Shown piece by piece: positions 24,908 to 33,151 of a stretch of 64,000 nucleotides of DNA; the first letter of the stretch is position 1; each line of letters opens with the position of its first letter. Position numbers and translations under genes: made by a program. The stretch is taken from assembly GCF_001517835.1 (NCBI RefSeq), contig NZ_LOQG01000001.1:211564-275563 (forward strand), written 5' to 3'. The DNA comes from Caviibacter abscessus (lineage in GTDB: Bacteria; Fusobacteriota; Fusobacteriia; Fusobacteriales; Leptotrichiaceae). The notes beneath the pieces were generated by a model, which had not been told where the DNA came from, made no database searches, and saw only the letters and a list, made by a program, of their open reading frames with translations.

Positions 24908-26239
24908 ATGGCTATCACAAAAATACATCCTATAAAATCAACCCTTAATCTTGCCATTTCATATATTGTTAATGGAGAAAAAACAGATGAGCAAATCTTA
25001 GTAAGCACTCATAAATGTCATCAGGAAACTGCTCATACTCAATTTTTAAGAGCACGAAATGATGCCGGAACAAACGGAACTGTCCTTGCAAGACATCTTA
25101 TTCAATCCTTTTTACCGGGAGAAGCAACTCCGGAAATGGCACATCAAATCGGTCTTGAACTTTGTAAAAAGATATTAAAAGACGAGTACGAATATGTCTT
25201 GTCTACCCACATAGATAAAGGGCATATCCACAACCATATCATCTTCAATAATGTAAATATGGTAACGGGTAAATGCTACCAATCCAACAAGAAAAGCTAC
25301 CACCAAATCAGGTATCAAAGCGATAAGCTATGCAAGGATAATAACCTTTCTGTGATTGATGAATTCTACGAGAGCTATAAGAGAAAGTACAAAACAAATG
25401 GTAAGTCATGGTATGAAAATGAGCAATCTAAGAAAGGTACTTCTTGGAAAAGCAGGCTTCAATTTGACATTGATCGTTTGATAAAACAGTCTAATGATTG
25501 GGAACAATTTCTAAATAAGATGGCGGAACTTGGTTATGAAATAAATCATGGAAAAAATATAGCCTTTAAGCCAAAAGATAAGCAGAGATTTACAAGGGCT
25601 AAGACGATTGGTGAGGATTATACCGAAGAAAGACTAAAAGAGCGTATTACAGAAAATCAAAATATCAAAGCCTCACCTGTCAAAAAGCGAATCGGAAATG
25701 TCATCAATATGAATACCAATGCCAAAGTGAAAGAGAGCAAAGGCTATGAATATTGGGCAACAAAACATAACTTAAATACAATGGCTGAGTCAATTGTTTT
25801 CATCAGAGAACATGGCATTAACTCCATTAAACAACTTGATGAATACATCAGGAAAAGTGCTGAAGAAAGACAAGCCTTACAAGATAAAATCAAAGAAATT
25901 GATAAGGACATGCAGCTACTTTCTGATACTATGGAACAAGTTCATACTGTTAAAAAAAATCGAGCCTACTACAAAGAATATAAAGCAAATCCTTCTGATA
26001 AGGCATTTTTTGAGGAGCATAAGGCTGAAATCACACGCTACGAAATGGATCTTTCAAAACTAAAAAAATCCTATTCAAAGCTGCCAAATTCAAAGGATAT
26101 TTTAGATAAACTTGATAAATTGCAAGAAAAAAAGAATACCCTTATGCAAAAGTATTCTTCTACCAAATCTACTATGGACGAGCTTTATCAAATACGAAAG
26201 AACTATGGAATTTACATGGGTAAGGAGATGGAAAGATAG
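24908..26239 (+). CDS. Relaxase (MobA/VirD2-like, MOBP)
   Basis: 443 aa, apparently full length for Tn1549-type elements. The N-terminal relaxase domain has the metal-binding three-histidine motif STHIDKGHIHNHIIFN (His106, His108, His110 with His101 nearby). The early block AISYIVNGEKTDEQILVST is typical, and the presumed catalytic tyrosine is Tyr19. The C-terminal part from about residue 320 is a coiled coil. It nicks DNA at oriT for conjugative transfer. No type IV secretion, coupling protein or integrase genes are nearby, so it could only be mobilised by a helper. Confidence 0.9.
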   Translation: MAITKIHPIKSTLNLAISYIVNGEKTDEQILVSTHKCHQETAHTQFLRARNDAGTNGTVLARHLIQSFLPGEATPEMAHQIGLELCKKILKDEYEYVLSTHIDKGHIHNHIIFNNVNMVTGKCYQSNKKSYHQIRYQSDKLCKDNNLSVIDEFYESYKRKYKTNGKSWYENEQSKKGTSWKSRLQFDIDRLIKQSNDWEQFLNKMAELGYEINHGKNIAFKPKDKQRFTRAKTIGEDYTEERLKERITENQNIKASPVKKRIGNVINMNTNAKVKESKGYEYWATKHNLNTMAESIVFIREHGINSIKQLDEYIRKSAEERQALQDKIKEIDKDMQLLSDTMEQVHTVKKNRAYYKEYKANPSDKAFFEEHKAEITRYEMDLSKLKKSYSKLPNSKDILDKLDKLQEKKNTLMQKYSSTKSTMDELYQIRKNYGIYMGKEMER

Positions 26240-26256
26240 CCATCTCCTTATTATTT

Positions 26257-26433
26257 TTAATGTTTTTCTAATGTAGCTCCATTTAACCAGCTCCTCAGAG
26301 ATGCATATCTACTACTATCGCCTTGATCTATAACCCAAAACTCATAAGTATTTTTACCACTTATCTTTTCATATTCTATGTATGGATAAAGCCCTAAATA
26401 TTCGAGACCTTTAAATGTACCAGTTTCTTCCAT
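26257..26433 (-). CDS. Small conserved-looking element protein coupled to repA
   Basis: 58 aa from ATG 26431-26433, which overlaps the repA stop (TAATG), to TAA 26257-26259. The product starts MEETGTFKGLEYLGLYP, contains EFWVIDQGD and ends SWLNGATLEKH. It is acidic to neutral with no membrane segment. The coupling to repA and the coherent composition support a real gene. It matches no family I recognise. Confidence 0.6.
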   Translation of the reverse strand: MEETGTFKGLEYLGLYPYIEYEKISGKNTYEFWVIDQGDSSRYASLRSWLNGATLEKH

Positions 26434-27203
26434 TATAGATGCTCTCCTTTGTTATATTCCTCCCATGTAGGGATATTGGATGTTTTCTTACTTCCCTGAT
26501 CTTTATAAAACCAAGAAAGGATTGTTGCTTTATGGTCTTTATATGTCTTTCCGGTACTTTGAAGATAGGTTGATAATCTCTCAATGTAGTTATCAAGCTC
26601 TCCTGCCATTTTGATTTGTAATTCACCTATATCTTCGTTCTTTAAAAAGACATTTTGAAATGTTCCAAGTCCGTTTTCACCAAAACTATATTTTCTCTTA
26701 CTATATTTACTCTTATTATTCTCTATATAGTTAGAGTCAACATTTTGAACTTCCTGAAGTTCATTTTCTTTACTTCTGAGGTTAAAATCTTTTACTTCTG
26801 AAGTTAAGTTTTTTGACTTCAAGAGGTCATTTTCTTTTACCGCTAATATGCTCATAAAATCTTTGACATATATGACATTCGGCTTACCAAGTCCAAGCCT
26901 TACTCTTTCAATCAGTCCTATCCCTTTTTTGCTGTCTAACTCGTCTAATGTTTTTATGGCAGTAGGCTTTGAAATATTTCTTCTTTTCATAATTTCCTCA
27001 ACTGTGAAATAGATAAATACTCTACCTTCCTTGTCTATCCAGTTATTCTTAAATGACATTCCTGTTCGTTTCAAAAGCATGGAATAAAGGATAATTGCTT
27101 CAGCAGACAGTCCCCTAAATTCTTCTCCGTCTACCAATATTTCAGGCACTTTCAGAAAGTTAAATCGCTCTGCTTCACGATTATAGAAATAGTCAAAGTC
27201 CAT
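26433..27203 (-). CDS. Replication initiator protein A-like (RepA N-terminal domain)
   Basis: 256 aa. A very strong GGAGGGAGGTGA site precedes ATG 27201-27203. The N-terminus is the RepA_N signature: NREAERFNFLKVPEILVDG, then GLSAEAIILYSMLLKRTGMS and a winged helix VEEIMKRRNISKPTAIKTLDEL. A variable Ser/Asn/Lys linker (about 130-180) leads to a DnaD-like C-terminus (KMAGELDNYIERLSTYL, HKATILSWFYKDQG). In Tn1549-like elements this gene lies near the rlmD-side end, as here. Confidence 0.82.
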   Translation of the reverse strand: MDFDYFYNREAERFNFLKVPEILVDGEEFRGLSAEAIILYSMLLKRTGMSFKNNWIDKEGRVFIYFTVEEIMKRRNISKPTAIKTLDELDSKKGIGLIERVRLGLGKPNVIYVKDFMSILAVKENDLLKSKNLTSEVKDFNLRSKENELQEVQNVDSNYIENNKSKYSKRKYSFGENGLGTFQNVFLKNEDIGELQIKMAGELDNYIERLSTYLQSTGKTYKDHKATILSWFYKDQGSKKTSNIPTWEEYNKGEHL

Positions 27204-27236
27204 ACAGAATCACCTCCCTCCTTAAAAATTTGCAAA

Positions 27237-27266
27237 GAAAAAGACGATAGTTTTTTCTCTATCGCC
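27237..27266 (-). terminator. Terminator between the CD1845-like gene and repA
   Basis: Stem GGCGATAG / CTATCGTC on the minus strand (one U-G pair), followed by TTTTTC. Confidence 0.65.
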
Positions 27267-27292
27267 TTTGGTAACCATTTTTATGAAATTTT

Positions 27293-27577
27293 TTAGATTG
27301 ATTTTATTGCTTCATTGATACCTTGTAAAAAAGCTATAACTGCTGCTCCAACCATCGGTATTCCGTATGGACTAACTAAGAATCCAATAATCAATGCTTC
27401 TATTCCGATGGTAACTTCTTTTTGCAGAAAAGATGCAATTGCTCCAAATATGCAAAACATCATCAGCAAATATAGTAGGGCTGTTCCGATACCAAGTAGA
27501 AATGTCAGAAATGCTGTGAGGATACTTAACACCAAGCTGATTGGAAACAAGATTATTTTTACTATCCACCTAATCAT
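27293..27577 (-). CDS. CD1845-like small membrane protein of Tn1549-type elements
   Basis: 94 aa with three hydrophobic segments. The opening WIVKIILFPISLVLSILTAF, followed by a second helix ending LLYLLMMFCIFG, matches the CD1845-type proteins next to repA in Tn1549/CTn-like elements. A GAGG ribosome site lies 8 bp upstream and overlaps the stop of the preceding small gene. The function is not known. Confidence 0.7.
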   Translation of the reverse strand: MIRWIVKIILFPISLVLSILTAFLTFLLGIGTALLYLLMMFCIFGAIASFLQKEVTIGIEALIIGFLVSPYGIPMVGAAVIAFLQGINEAIKSI

Positions 27578-27580
27578 TTC

Positions 27581-27769
27581 TTATTCCTCACTTCCCAATT
27601 CATTCCTTGTGTCTCCACACACCATATCAATGCAAACATTCACATCAATATAATTTTTTAGGACTTTTTTTCGTCCACCTTCGCCATCTTCTACAAATAC
27701 ATAATGCTTGTAAAACTGCTTAAAATGCAGGATTTTCACGATTTCACTCTTTGTATCAACGCTATGCAC
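27581..27769 (-). CDS. Small element-end protein overlapping the rlmD 3' end
   Basis: 62 codons if GTG 27767-27769 is used. This start lies inside the last codons of rlmD, in a different frame. The body is KSEIVKILHFKQFYKHYVFVE, DGEGGRKKVL and a C-terminal CIDMVCGDTRNELG. No family is recognised. A later GTG at codon 10 is an alternative start. It is the first gene inside the integrated element, and the overlap with rlmD marks the attachment junction. Confidence 0.5.
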   Translation of the reverse strand: MHSVDTKSEIVKILHFKQFYKHYVFVEDGEGGRKKVLKNYIDVNVCIDMVCGDTRNELGSEE

Positions 27770-29109
27770 TCCACATGTGTCGTATAACTAAACATGTCTA
27801 CACATGCAGCCTTTATAAGTTTATAATTTTGTTTTTTAAACGTTTTTAAATCTTCTACTAATGTTTTGGGATTACAAGAAACATATATAATATAATTCAC
27901 ACCATATTCTGTTAGCTTATTTATAGTTTTTTCACCAACTCCAGCTCTTGGAGGATCTAATATTAAAATATCAGGTCTATCTTCTATTTCATTTAATTTT
28001 TCAAAAACATCTCCTGCTATAAATTTAGCATTACTTATTTTATTTTTCTTCGTATTTTCATTTGCTTTTTCTACTGCTTCTTCAATAAGCTCAATACCAT
28101 ATACCATTTTTGAATGCTTAGATACTATTTGACCAATCGTTCCAGTTCCAGAAAACAGATCATATACTACATTTTTACCATCATTAACTTCACTTAAATA
28201 TTCAGTAACTTTTGAATAAAGTTTTTCTACTGCAAATGAATTTGTTTGGAAAAATGAATACGGACTAATATTAAAACTTAGGTCAAATAATTTTTCTTCT
28301 ATATCTCTTCTACCATATAGTATCTTTTCTTTTTCAGACTCAACACTGTCAGACAAATTATCATTTATAGTATGTAGTATACCAACAATTTTTTTATCTA
28401 ATTTTAAATTAAGTAGTTTATCTTTATACCTTTTTATCAAATTATCATCATCATTTTGTGAACTTGTTACTAGGTTTATAAGCAACTCTTTTGTTTTTTC
28501 ACCTTTTCTAATTATTAAATTTCTAAGATAACCTTTGTGTAATGTTCTGTGATAAAAATCAATTTTTTCAATTTGAAAAAAAGTATTTGTCGCAATTAAT
28601 ATTGATTTAAAATCTTCATCAATTAACTTACAATCACAAACATCTACTATATCATGAAAACTATTTTTCTTATGTAGTCCAAGAACTGTAGGTCCATTTA
28701 AAAATTCATTTCCAAAGCTATATTCCATCTTATTTCTATAACCTGTTTCTTTTGGATTTCTAACAGGTTTTTCAAATATAAAATCATCTCCAATATTATC
28801 TGATATCATTTTCTTTATATGATTTGATTTTATTTCAAGCTGTTCATCATAATTATAATATTGAAAAGAACACCCTCCGCAACTGTTAAAAACATTGCAA
28901 AAGGGCGTTGTATCTGAACTTATTATTTGTATATCTCTTACTTCAACTTTATTATTCTTTATTCTACCGATTCTACCTCTAACTTTTTGTCCTTTTTTTA
29001 AATTTATATTGCAATAATACTTTCTATCATCATTAGGTAAATATCCATAAAATTTAGCAGGATAATCAACGCCTTGAATATATAATTCTACTATATCACC
29101 TTTTTTCAA
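27736..29109 (-). CDS. rlmD: 23S rRNA (uracil-5-)-methyltransferase, RlmD/RumA family
   Basis: 457 aa. An N-terminal TRAM domain (about 1-60, GDIVELYIQGVDYPAKFYGY) precedes the iron-sulfur cysteines in PFCNVFNSCGGCSFQ (Cys71, Cys77, Cys80). The methyltransferase part has VYDLFSGTGTIGQIV, DILILDPPRAGVG and the nucleophile in YVSCNP. The C-terminus (THVECIALIQRVKS) contains the attachment site of the mobile element. It overlaps the aminotransferase gene upstream by 4 bp. The exact methylated uracil cannot be told from sequence. Confidence 0.9.
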   Translation of the reverse strand: MKKGDIVELYIQGVDYPAKFYGYLPNDDRKYYCNINLKKGQKVRGRIGRIKNNKVEVRDIQIISSDTTPFCNVFNSCGGCSFQYYNYDEQLEIKSNHIKKMISDNIGDDFIFEKPVRNPKETGYRNKMEYSFGNEFLNGPTVLGLHKKNSFHDIVDVCDCKLIDEDFKSILIATNTFFQIEKIDFYHRTLHKGYLRNLIIRKGEKTKELLINLVTSSQNDDDNLIKRYKDKLLNLKLDKKIVGILHTINDNLSDSVESEKEKILYGRRDIEEKLFDLSFNISPYSFFQTNSFAVEKLYSKVTEYLSEVNDGKNVVYDLFSGTGTIGQIVSKHSKMVYGIELIEEAVEKANENTKKNKISNAKFIAGDVFEKLNEIEDRPDILILDPPRAGVGEKTINKLTEYGVNYIIYVSCNPKTLVEDLKTFKKQNYKLIKAACVDMFSYTTHVECIALIQRVKS

Positions 29110-30266
29110 TTTTTAAGCTCCTTTAAGGCTTTTTCTATTCTTTTTAATGCCTGTTCTAGATCAGGTATATCTTTTGTTATAGAAAATCTTAAATATTTAT
29201 CTACCATAAAACATAATCCTGGAACTACACCTACATGTGTATTTTCAACTATATAATTTGCAAAATCAAGTGAATTCATATTTGATAACTTACCATAACC
29301 TGCAAAAATATAAAATGCTCCTTCAGGTTTAATTACATCAAATCCTAATTTTTCAAGACCATTTACAAAATATTCTATTCTTTTTTTATTTTCAGAAATT
29401 ATATCTTCTCTAGTAGGGTAATCTTGTAGTGCTTTTATTGCACCATATTGACCTATAGTACATACTCCTGTTGTTGTATACTGCGATAATTTTGTAAAAT
29501 CAGAAATTAGTACTTCTGATGCTAACATATATCCAACTCTATAACCTGTCATTGAATGTGATTTAGAAAATCCATTTATAACAATTATTTTATCTTTTAA
29601 ATCTTTATATCTTGCAAATGAATTATACTTTTCAAAAGCTATTGCACCATATATTTCATCACTTAAAACATATATATTATTTTCTCTAATAACTTGTGCT
29701 ATTTTATCCATTTCTTCAAGTTCAAGAACAGATCCTGAAGGATTATTAGGATAAGTTAATATTAATGCCTTTGTCTTTGGCGTAATTGCAGCTTTTAACA
29801 TTTCTGCTGTTAATTTATAATTATTTTTGCTTGTATCAATGTAAACTTCTTTTCCTTTTTGCATTTTTATATTAGGGGCATATCCAGGATAAGTAGGAGT
29901 TGGCATTAATACTTCGTCACCTTCTTGAACAAAATATCTTATAAAAGTTGATAATCCTTCTGTAGAGCCAACCGTTATAAGACAATTTTCTATCTTATAA
30001 TCTGATTCAAACTGTTCATTATAATATTTAACAATTTCTTTTTTTAATTCAGGCATTCCTCCAGTTTGGGTATAACCTATTTTATCATTTAATATTCTAT
30101 CACTCATTTCTTTTTTTATTGATTCAGGTAAATCTTGAGCAGGTTCTCCTATTGTTAAGTCTATACCATCTGAGTAATTTTTCATTTTTAACGCTATTTG
30201 TCTAATTAAAGATATTTCAATGTTTTTTACAATTCCATTTCTATACATATTATCTATTTTCTCCAT
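29106..30266 (-). CDS. Class I/II pyridoxal-phosphate aminotransferase (PatA-like)
   Basis: 386 aa. Fold type I motifs: LTIGEPAQDLPESIK near the N-terminus, TQTGGMPELKKEI, LTYPNNPSGSVL, LSDEIYGAI and the lysine in NGFSKSHSMTGYRVGYM, with RFSITK binding the substrate carboxylate. The layout is like Bacillus PatA and aspartate aminotransferases of subgroup I-gamma. The substrate is unknown. It overlaps a second aminotransferase by 17 bp and rlmD by 4 bp. Confidence 0.85.
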   Translation of the reverse strand: MEKIDNMYRNGIVKNIEISLIRQIALKMKNYSDGIDLTIGEPAQDLPESIKKEMSDRILNDKIGYTQTGGMPELKKEIVKYYNEQFESDYKIENCLITVGSTEGLSTFIRYFVQEGDEVLMPTPTYPGYAPNIKMQKGKEVYIDTSKNNYKLTAEMLKAAITPKTKALILTYPNNPSGSVLELEEMDKIAQVIRENNIYVLSDEIYGAIAFEKYNSFARYKDLKDKIIVINGFSKSHSMTGYRVGYMLASEVLISDFTKLSQYTTTGVCTIGQYGAIKALQDYPTREDIISENKKRIEYFVNGLEKLGFDVIKPEGAFYIFAGYGKLSNMNSLDFANYIVENTHVGVVPGLCFMVDKYLRFSITKDIPDLEQALKRIEKALKELKN

Positions 30267-31455
30267 TATATTTTTTCAATGCTATTTTAAGTAATTCAAT
30301 TCCATATTCAATTTGTTTTACATTATGAGAACAAAATGAAAATCTTGCTTCTTGTATTCCGTAGTTATAATGTTCATTTGAATAAAAACCAGGACCTGGA
30401 GCAAACATAATTGTACTATTGTTATGTCTAAATTCATTCAATAACCATAAAGTAAATTTCTCAACATCATCTACCGGAAGTTTAGCGATAATATAAAAGG
30501 CACTATCAGGTTTACAAGCTGTTACGCCTTCAATTTCCATTAATTTTTCATACATTGTATCTCTTCTTTTCATGTACTCTTCAACAACATCAGGAATATA
30601 CAAATCAATCCCTTTTAATAAACTTGCACTTGCATATTGTTCAATAGTTGATACTGATAATCTTGCTTGACATAATTTCATCATTTGTGCGATAAGTTCT
30701 TTATTTCTTGATGCTACAACACCAATTCTTGCTCCACAAGCACTATAATGTTTTGAGATACTATCTACCATTATAACTTTGTCGTCTATGTCTGTCATAT
30801 TAAGAAAAGATTTAAATTTTTGTCCACTGTAAATAAATTGTTTATAAACTTCATCTGAAATTATGTATAAATTATTTTCAATTGCTATCTCTTTTATGAT
30901 ATTCATTTCTTCAGTGCTTAATACAACACCTGTTGGATTACAAGGATTTGAAAATAAAATAGCTTTTGTTTTTGGATTTATTAATTTTTGTATTTCTTCT
31001 TTTTTTGGTAATCTGTACCCATCTTCTATTTTTGTAACTATTGGTACTAATTTTGCATCAGCAGTTCTTAAAAAACTATCATAATTTGAATAATACGGTT
31101 CAGGAACTAAAACTTCATCACCTTTATTACAAATAGTAAGTATAGCAAATTGTAATGCTTCACTACCTCCATTTGTTACTAATATATTTTCTTTCCCTAT
31201 ATTCATATTAAATTTTTCATAAGATTTTTCAAATGCTTCCAATAATTCTAATAAACCTTGTGAATTTGTATATTTAACTATTTTTTCTTGATAAGAAAAT
31301 ACACCATTAAAAAACGAATCCGGAGTTTTTACGTCAGGTTGTCCTATATGAAAACCATAAACACTAACTCTCTCACTTTTTGCTTTATCAGCATAAGGAA
31401 CAAGCTTTCTTATTGGTGAATATTGCATATTTTTTATTCTATCAGAAAATTCCAT
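30250..31455 (-). CDS. Class I/II aminotransferase, probable aspartate-type
   Basis: 401 aa. Motifs: IGQPDVKTPDSFF, YTNSQGLLELLEAFE, VTNGGSEALQFAI, SNPCNPTGVVL, IISDEVYKQF and the cofactor lysine in VDSISKHYSACGARIG. The C-terminal RFSFCSHN gives the carboxylate-binding Arg. It is related to the downstream enzyme but clearly not a recent duplicate. Likely an aspartate or broad amino-acid aminotransferase. First gene of the aminotransferase-aminotransferase-rlmD operon. Confidence 0.85.
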   Translation of the reverse strand: MEFSDRIKNMQYSPIRKLVPYADKAKSERVSVYGFHIGQPDVKTPDSFFNGVFSYQEKIVKYTNSQGLLELLEAFEKSYEKFNMNIGKENILVTNGGSEALQFAILTICNKGDEVLVPEPYYSNYDSFLRTADAKLVPIVTKIEDGYRLPKKEEIQKLINPKTKAILFSNPCNPTGVVLSTEEMNIIKEIAIENNLYIISDEVYKQFIYSGQKFKSFLNMTDIDDKVIMVDSISKHYSACGARIGVVASRNKELIAQMMKLCQARLSVSTIEQYASASLLKGIDLYIPDVVEEYMKRRDTMYEKLMEIEGVTACKPDSAFYIIAKLPVDDVEKFTLWLLNEFRHNNSTIMFAPGPGFYSNEHYNYGIQEARFSFCSHNVKQIEYGIELLKIALKKYNGENR

Positions 31456-31567
31456 ATTCTTACCTCATTATATTTTAATTTGCCATTTTATTTTATCACA
31501 TATCAAGTAATATTTTCAATTATATAAATTATATTTGAAAGATTATTATTTATCACTTTTAGAATAA

Positions 31568-31592
31568 AAAAGACACCTTAAAAGTGCCTTTC
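31568..31592 (-). terminator. Terminator after the small membrane protein gene
   Basis: Stem AAGGCAC / GTGTCTT (one G-U pair) on the minus strand, followed by a T run. It is 16 bp after the stop. Confidence 0.6.
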
Positions 31593-31607
31593 ATCATAGA
31601 TATTATT

Positions 31608-31835
31608 TTATTTATTATTTTTATCCTGATTTTTTTCCTTTTGCTCCATACAAAATATTAATTTTTTTAAAACCCAACATTCTATGTTATAAATTAACAC
31701 AATGCCAACTATTATTACTGTTAGAAAAAATATCTTATGTTTTAAAAATATAACTATCAACCACACATACACTAAAAATGGTGCAATTTCAACAATTATT
31801 GTAAACAAAAAAAACATAACAAGCAATCCTAACAT
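31608..31835 (-). CDS. Small membrane protein, unknown
   Basis: 75 aa from ATG 31833-31835 with GAAAG upstream. A TTG at 31853 would give a slightly longer form. Two long hydrophobic segments are present (LGLLVMFFLFTIIVEIAP and FFLTVIIVGIVLIYNIE), then a charged Lys/Glu/Asn tail. No family is recognised. It stands alone with its own terminator. Confidence 0.5.
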   Translation of the reverse strand: MLGLLVMFFLFTIIVEIAPFLVYVWLIVIFLKHKIFFLTVIIVGIVLIYNIECWVLKKLIFCMEQKEKNQDKNNK

Positions 31836-31968
31836 ATTAACACTTTCTTTCAAATTTATTGTATTTTAATCTTATGAATAAATATTAGTCTCTAGTAGTA
31901 TTATTATACCTAGTTTAAAATAAAAAGTAAATGCAACATTTGAACTGACTCAAAATGTTAAATAAAAA

Positions 31969-32003
31969 AATGTCCCTTCAAACTAGTTTTTGTTTTTTAG
32001 GTA
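31969..32003 (-). terminator. Probable terminator after the trmN6-like gene
   Basis: Imperfect hairpin AAATGTACCT / AGGGACATTT on the minus strand, with a T7 tract. It lies just after the stop at 32008. Confidence 0.55.
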
Positions 32004-32007
32004 CATT

Positions 32008-32711
32008 TTAACTATATAAATCATTTATATATTTGCTCTTTTCATTATTTTCATCATATACATAAATGCTTTTTTCAACTATCAAATTATCTTTAACATT
32101 TTTAGCACAATCAAGTAAAACTATTTTTGCACTTGAATCATTTTTTGTATAAACGAACTTTAAAACTTTTGGTGTCAAATTATATTTTTCTAAAAATTTA
32201 AAAACTTTAAAAAGCTTATCTGCACGAAATACTAAATATAAATGCCCATTATTTTTTAACATAAAAGAGCTAAGACTTATTACTTTTTCAATAGTAAGAC
32301 TTTTCTCATTTCTAGCTATTTGTTTTTCTATGTTTTGTTTCATTTGATTTTCATTTTTTTCAAAATCAAAATATGGCGGATTTGAAACTATGATATCATA
32401 TTCTTGATGTTTACCAACAGAAAAATTTTCCACATCATCATTGAACATTTGTATATTCAAATTATTTTCTTTAACATTTTTAATGGCTAAATCATATGAC
32501 CTTTTTAAAATTTCAACTCCATGTATATCAGTATTAGATTTTTTTGACAATAACATAGATATTATTCCATTTCCTGAGCCTATATCTAAAATTTTTTACT
32601 TTTTCTATTTATTTTCACAAAATCTGCAATTAATAATGAATCAATAGTTATCGCCTGTAAGTCTGTATCTTGATATATATTAAAATCTTTTATTTTAATA
32701 TTAGTTATCAT
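32008..32711 (-). pseudogene. tRNA1(Val) A37 N6-methyltransferase-like gene with a frameshift
   Basis: ATG 32709-32711 follows AGGAG. The first frame encodes IYQDTDLQAITIDSLLIADF and ends at TAG after an A6 run. The second frame continues LDIGSGNGIISMLLSKKSN (SAM site), HGVEILKRSYDLA, DIIVSNPPYFDFEKN (catalytic NPPY) and LYLVFRADKLFKV to the stop at 32008. One extra A in the A6 run near 32590 would join them into a normal protein of about 234 aa of the YfiC/TrmN6 family. It may be a true lesion, slippage-corrected, phase-variable, or a base-calling error. It lies beside three tRNA genes. Confidence 0.8.
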
Positions 32712-32749
32712 TTTTCTCCTCAAAAAAAAGTACCTATATGGTACAGTTA

Positions 32750-32826
32750 TGGCGTGCTTCACAAGAGTCGAACTTGTAACCTTCTGATTCGTAGTCAGAT
32801 GCTCTGATCCATTGAGCTAGAAGCAC
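32750..32826 (-). tRNA. tRNA-Arg (anticodon ACG)
   Basis: Acceptor stem GTGCTTC / GAAGCAC, anticodon stem TCTGA/TCAGA around loop CTACGAA, discriminator G and encoded CCA. Last of three minus-strand tRNA genes. Confidence 0.95.
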
Positions 32827-32845
32827 ATATAGAATATAAAAAAAA

Positions 32846-32937
32846 TGGCGGTGAAGGAGGGATTTGAACCCTCGGTCCAATATTACTTGGACACTCCCTT
32901 AGCAGGGGAGCATATTCGGCCACTCTAACACTTCACC
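32846..32937 (-). tRNA. tRNA-Ser (anticodon GCT)
   Basis: Class II tRNA, 92 nt. Acceptor stem GGTGAAG / CTTCACC, anticodon stem CTCCC/GGGAG around loop CTGCTAA, a long variable arm and encoded CCA. Confidence 0.95.
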
Positions 32938-32939
32938 AC

Positions 32940-33029
32940 TGGCGGGCAGACTGGGATTCGAACCCAGACGGCTGTTACACCTTCGCCGGTTTTCAAGACC
33001 GGTTCCTTAGCCAGTTCGGACATCTGCCC
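32940..33029 (-). tRNA. tRNA-Ser (anticodon TGA)
   Basis: Class II tRNA, 90 nt. Acceptor stem GGGCAGA / TCTGCCC, anticodon stem CCGGT/ACCGG around loop CTTGAAA, a long variable arm and encoded CCA. It is 2 bp from tRNA-Ser(GCT). Confidence 0.95.
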
Positions 33030-33054
33030 ATTAATACTTTTTTGATACCTTTTT

Positions 33055-33083
33055 AATATATCAATTTTTAAATAATTTGTCAA
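33055..33083 (-). promoter_or_regulatory. Promoter of the tRNA-Ser-Ser-Arg cluster
   Basis: On the minus strand TTGACA (33078-33083) and TATATT (33055-33060) are 17 bp apart, 25 bp before the first tRNA. Confidence 0.8.
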
Positions 33084-33106
33084 GATAATAATTTTAAAAG
33101 ATTTTG

Positions 33107-33145
33107 TAAAAAAACAAGGAATCTTATATTATAAAATTCCTTGTT
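33107..33145 (-). terminator. Terminator of the cellobiose PTS operon
   Basis: Perfect 10-bp stem AACAAGGAAT / ATTCCTTGTT (33113-33122 with 33136-33145), with a minus-strand T tract. Confidence 0.8.
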
Positions 33146-33151
33146 CATTAT

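Larger units (their letters stand above)
22860..27770. mobile_element. Remnant of a Tn1549-like integrative and mobilisable element at the rlmD 3' end
   Basis: The segment carries RepA, CD1845-like, MobC and relaxase genes plus an ECF cassette, and its base composition is visibly less AT-rich than the host. The right edge is inside the last codons of rlmD, a recognised attachment site (rumA) for such elements. The left edge is placed at the Walker A codons of the chimeric ABC gene. No integrase, excisionase or secretion genes remain and no matching direct repeat was found on the left. The ECF genes are pseudogenes. The edges are approximate. Confidence 0.7.

Noticed and set aside
27736..27790. 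Direct-repeat partner of the rlmD attachment site on the left side of the element
   Set aside because: No second copy of the rlmD end sequence was found between 22000 and 24300 by reading, so no attL is claimed.
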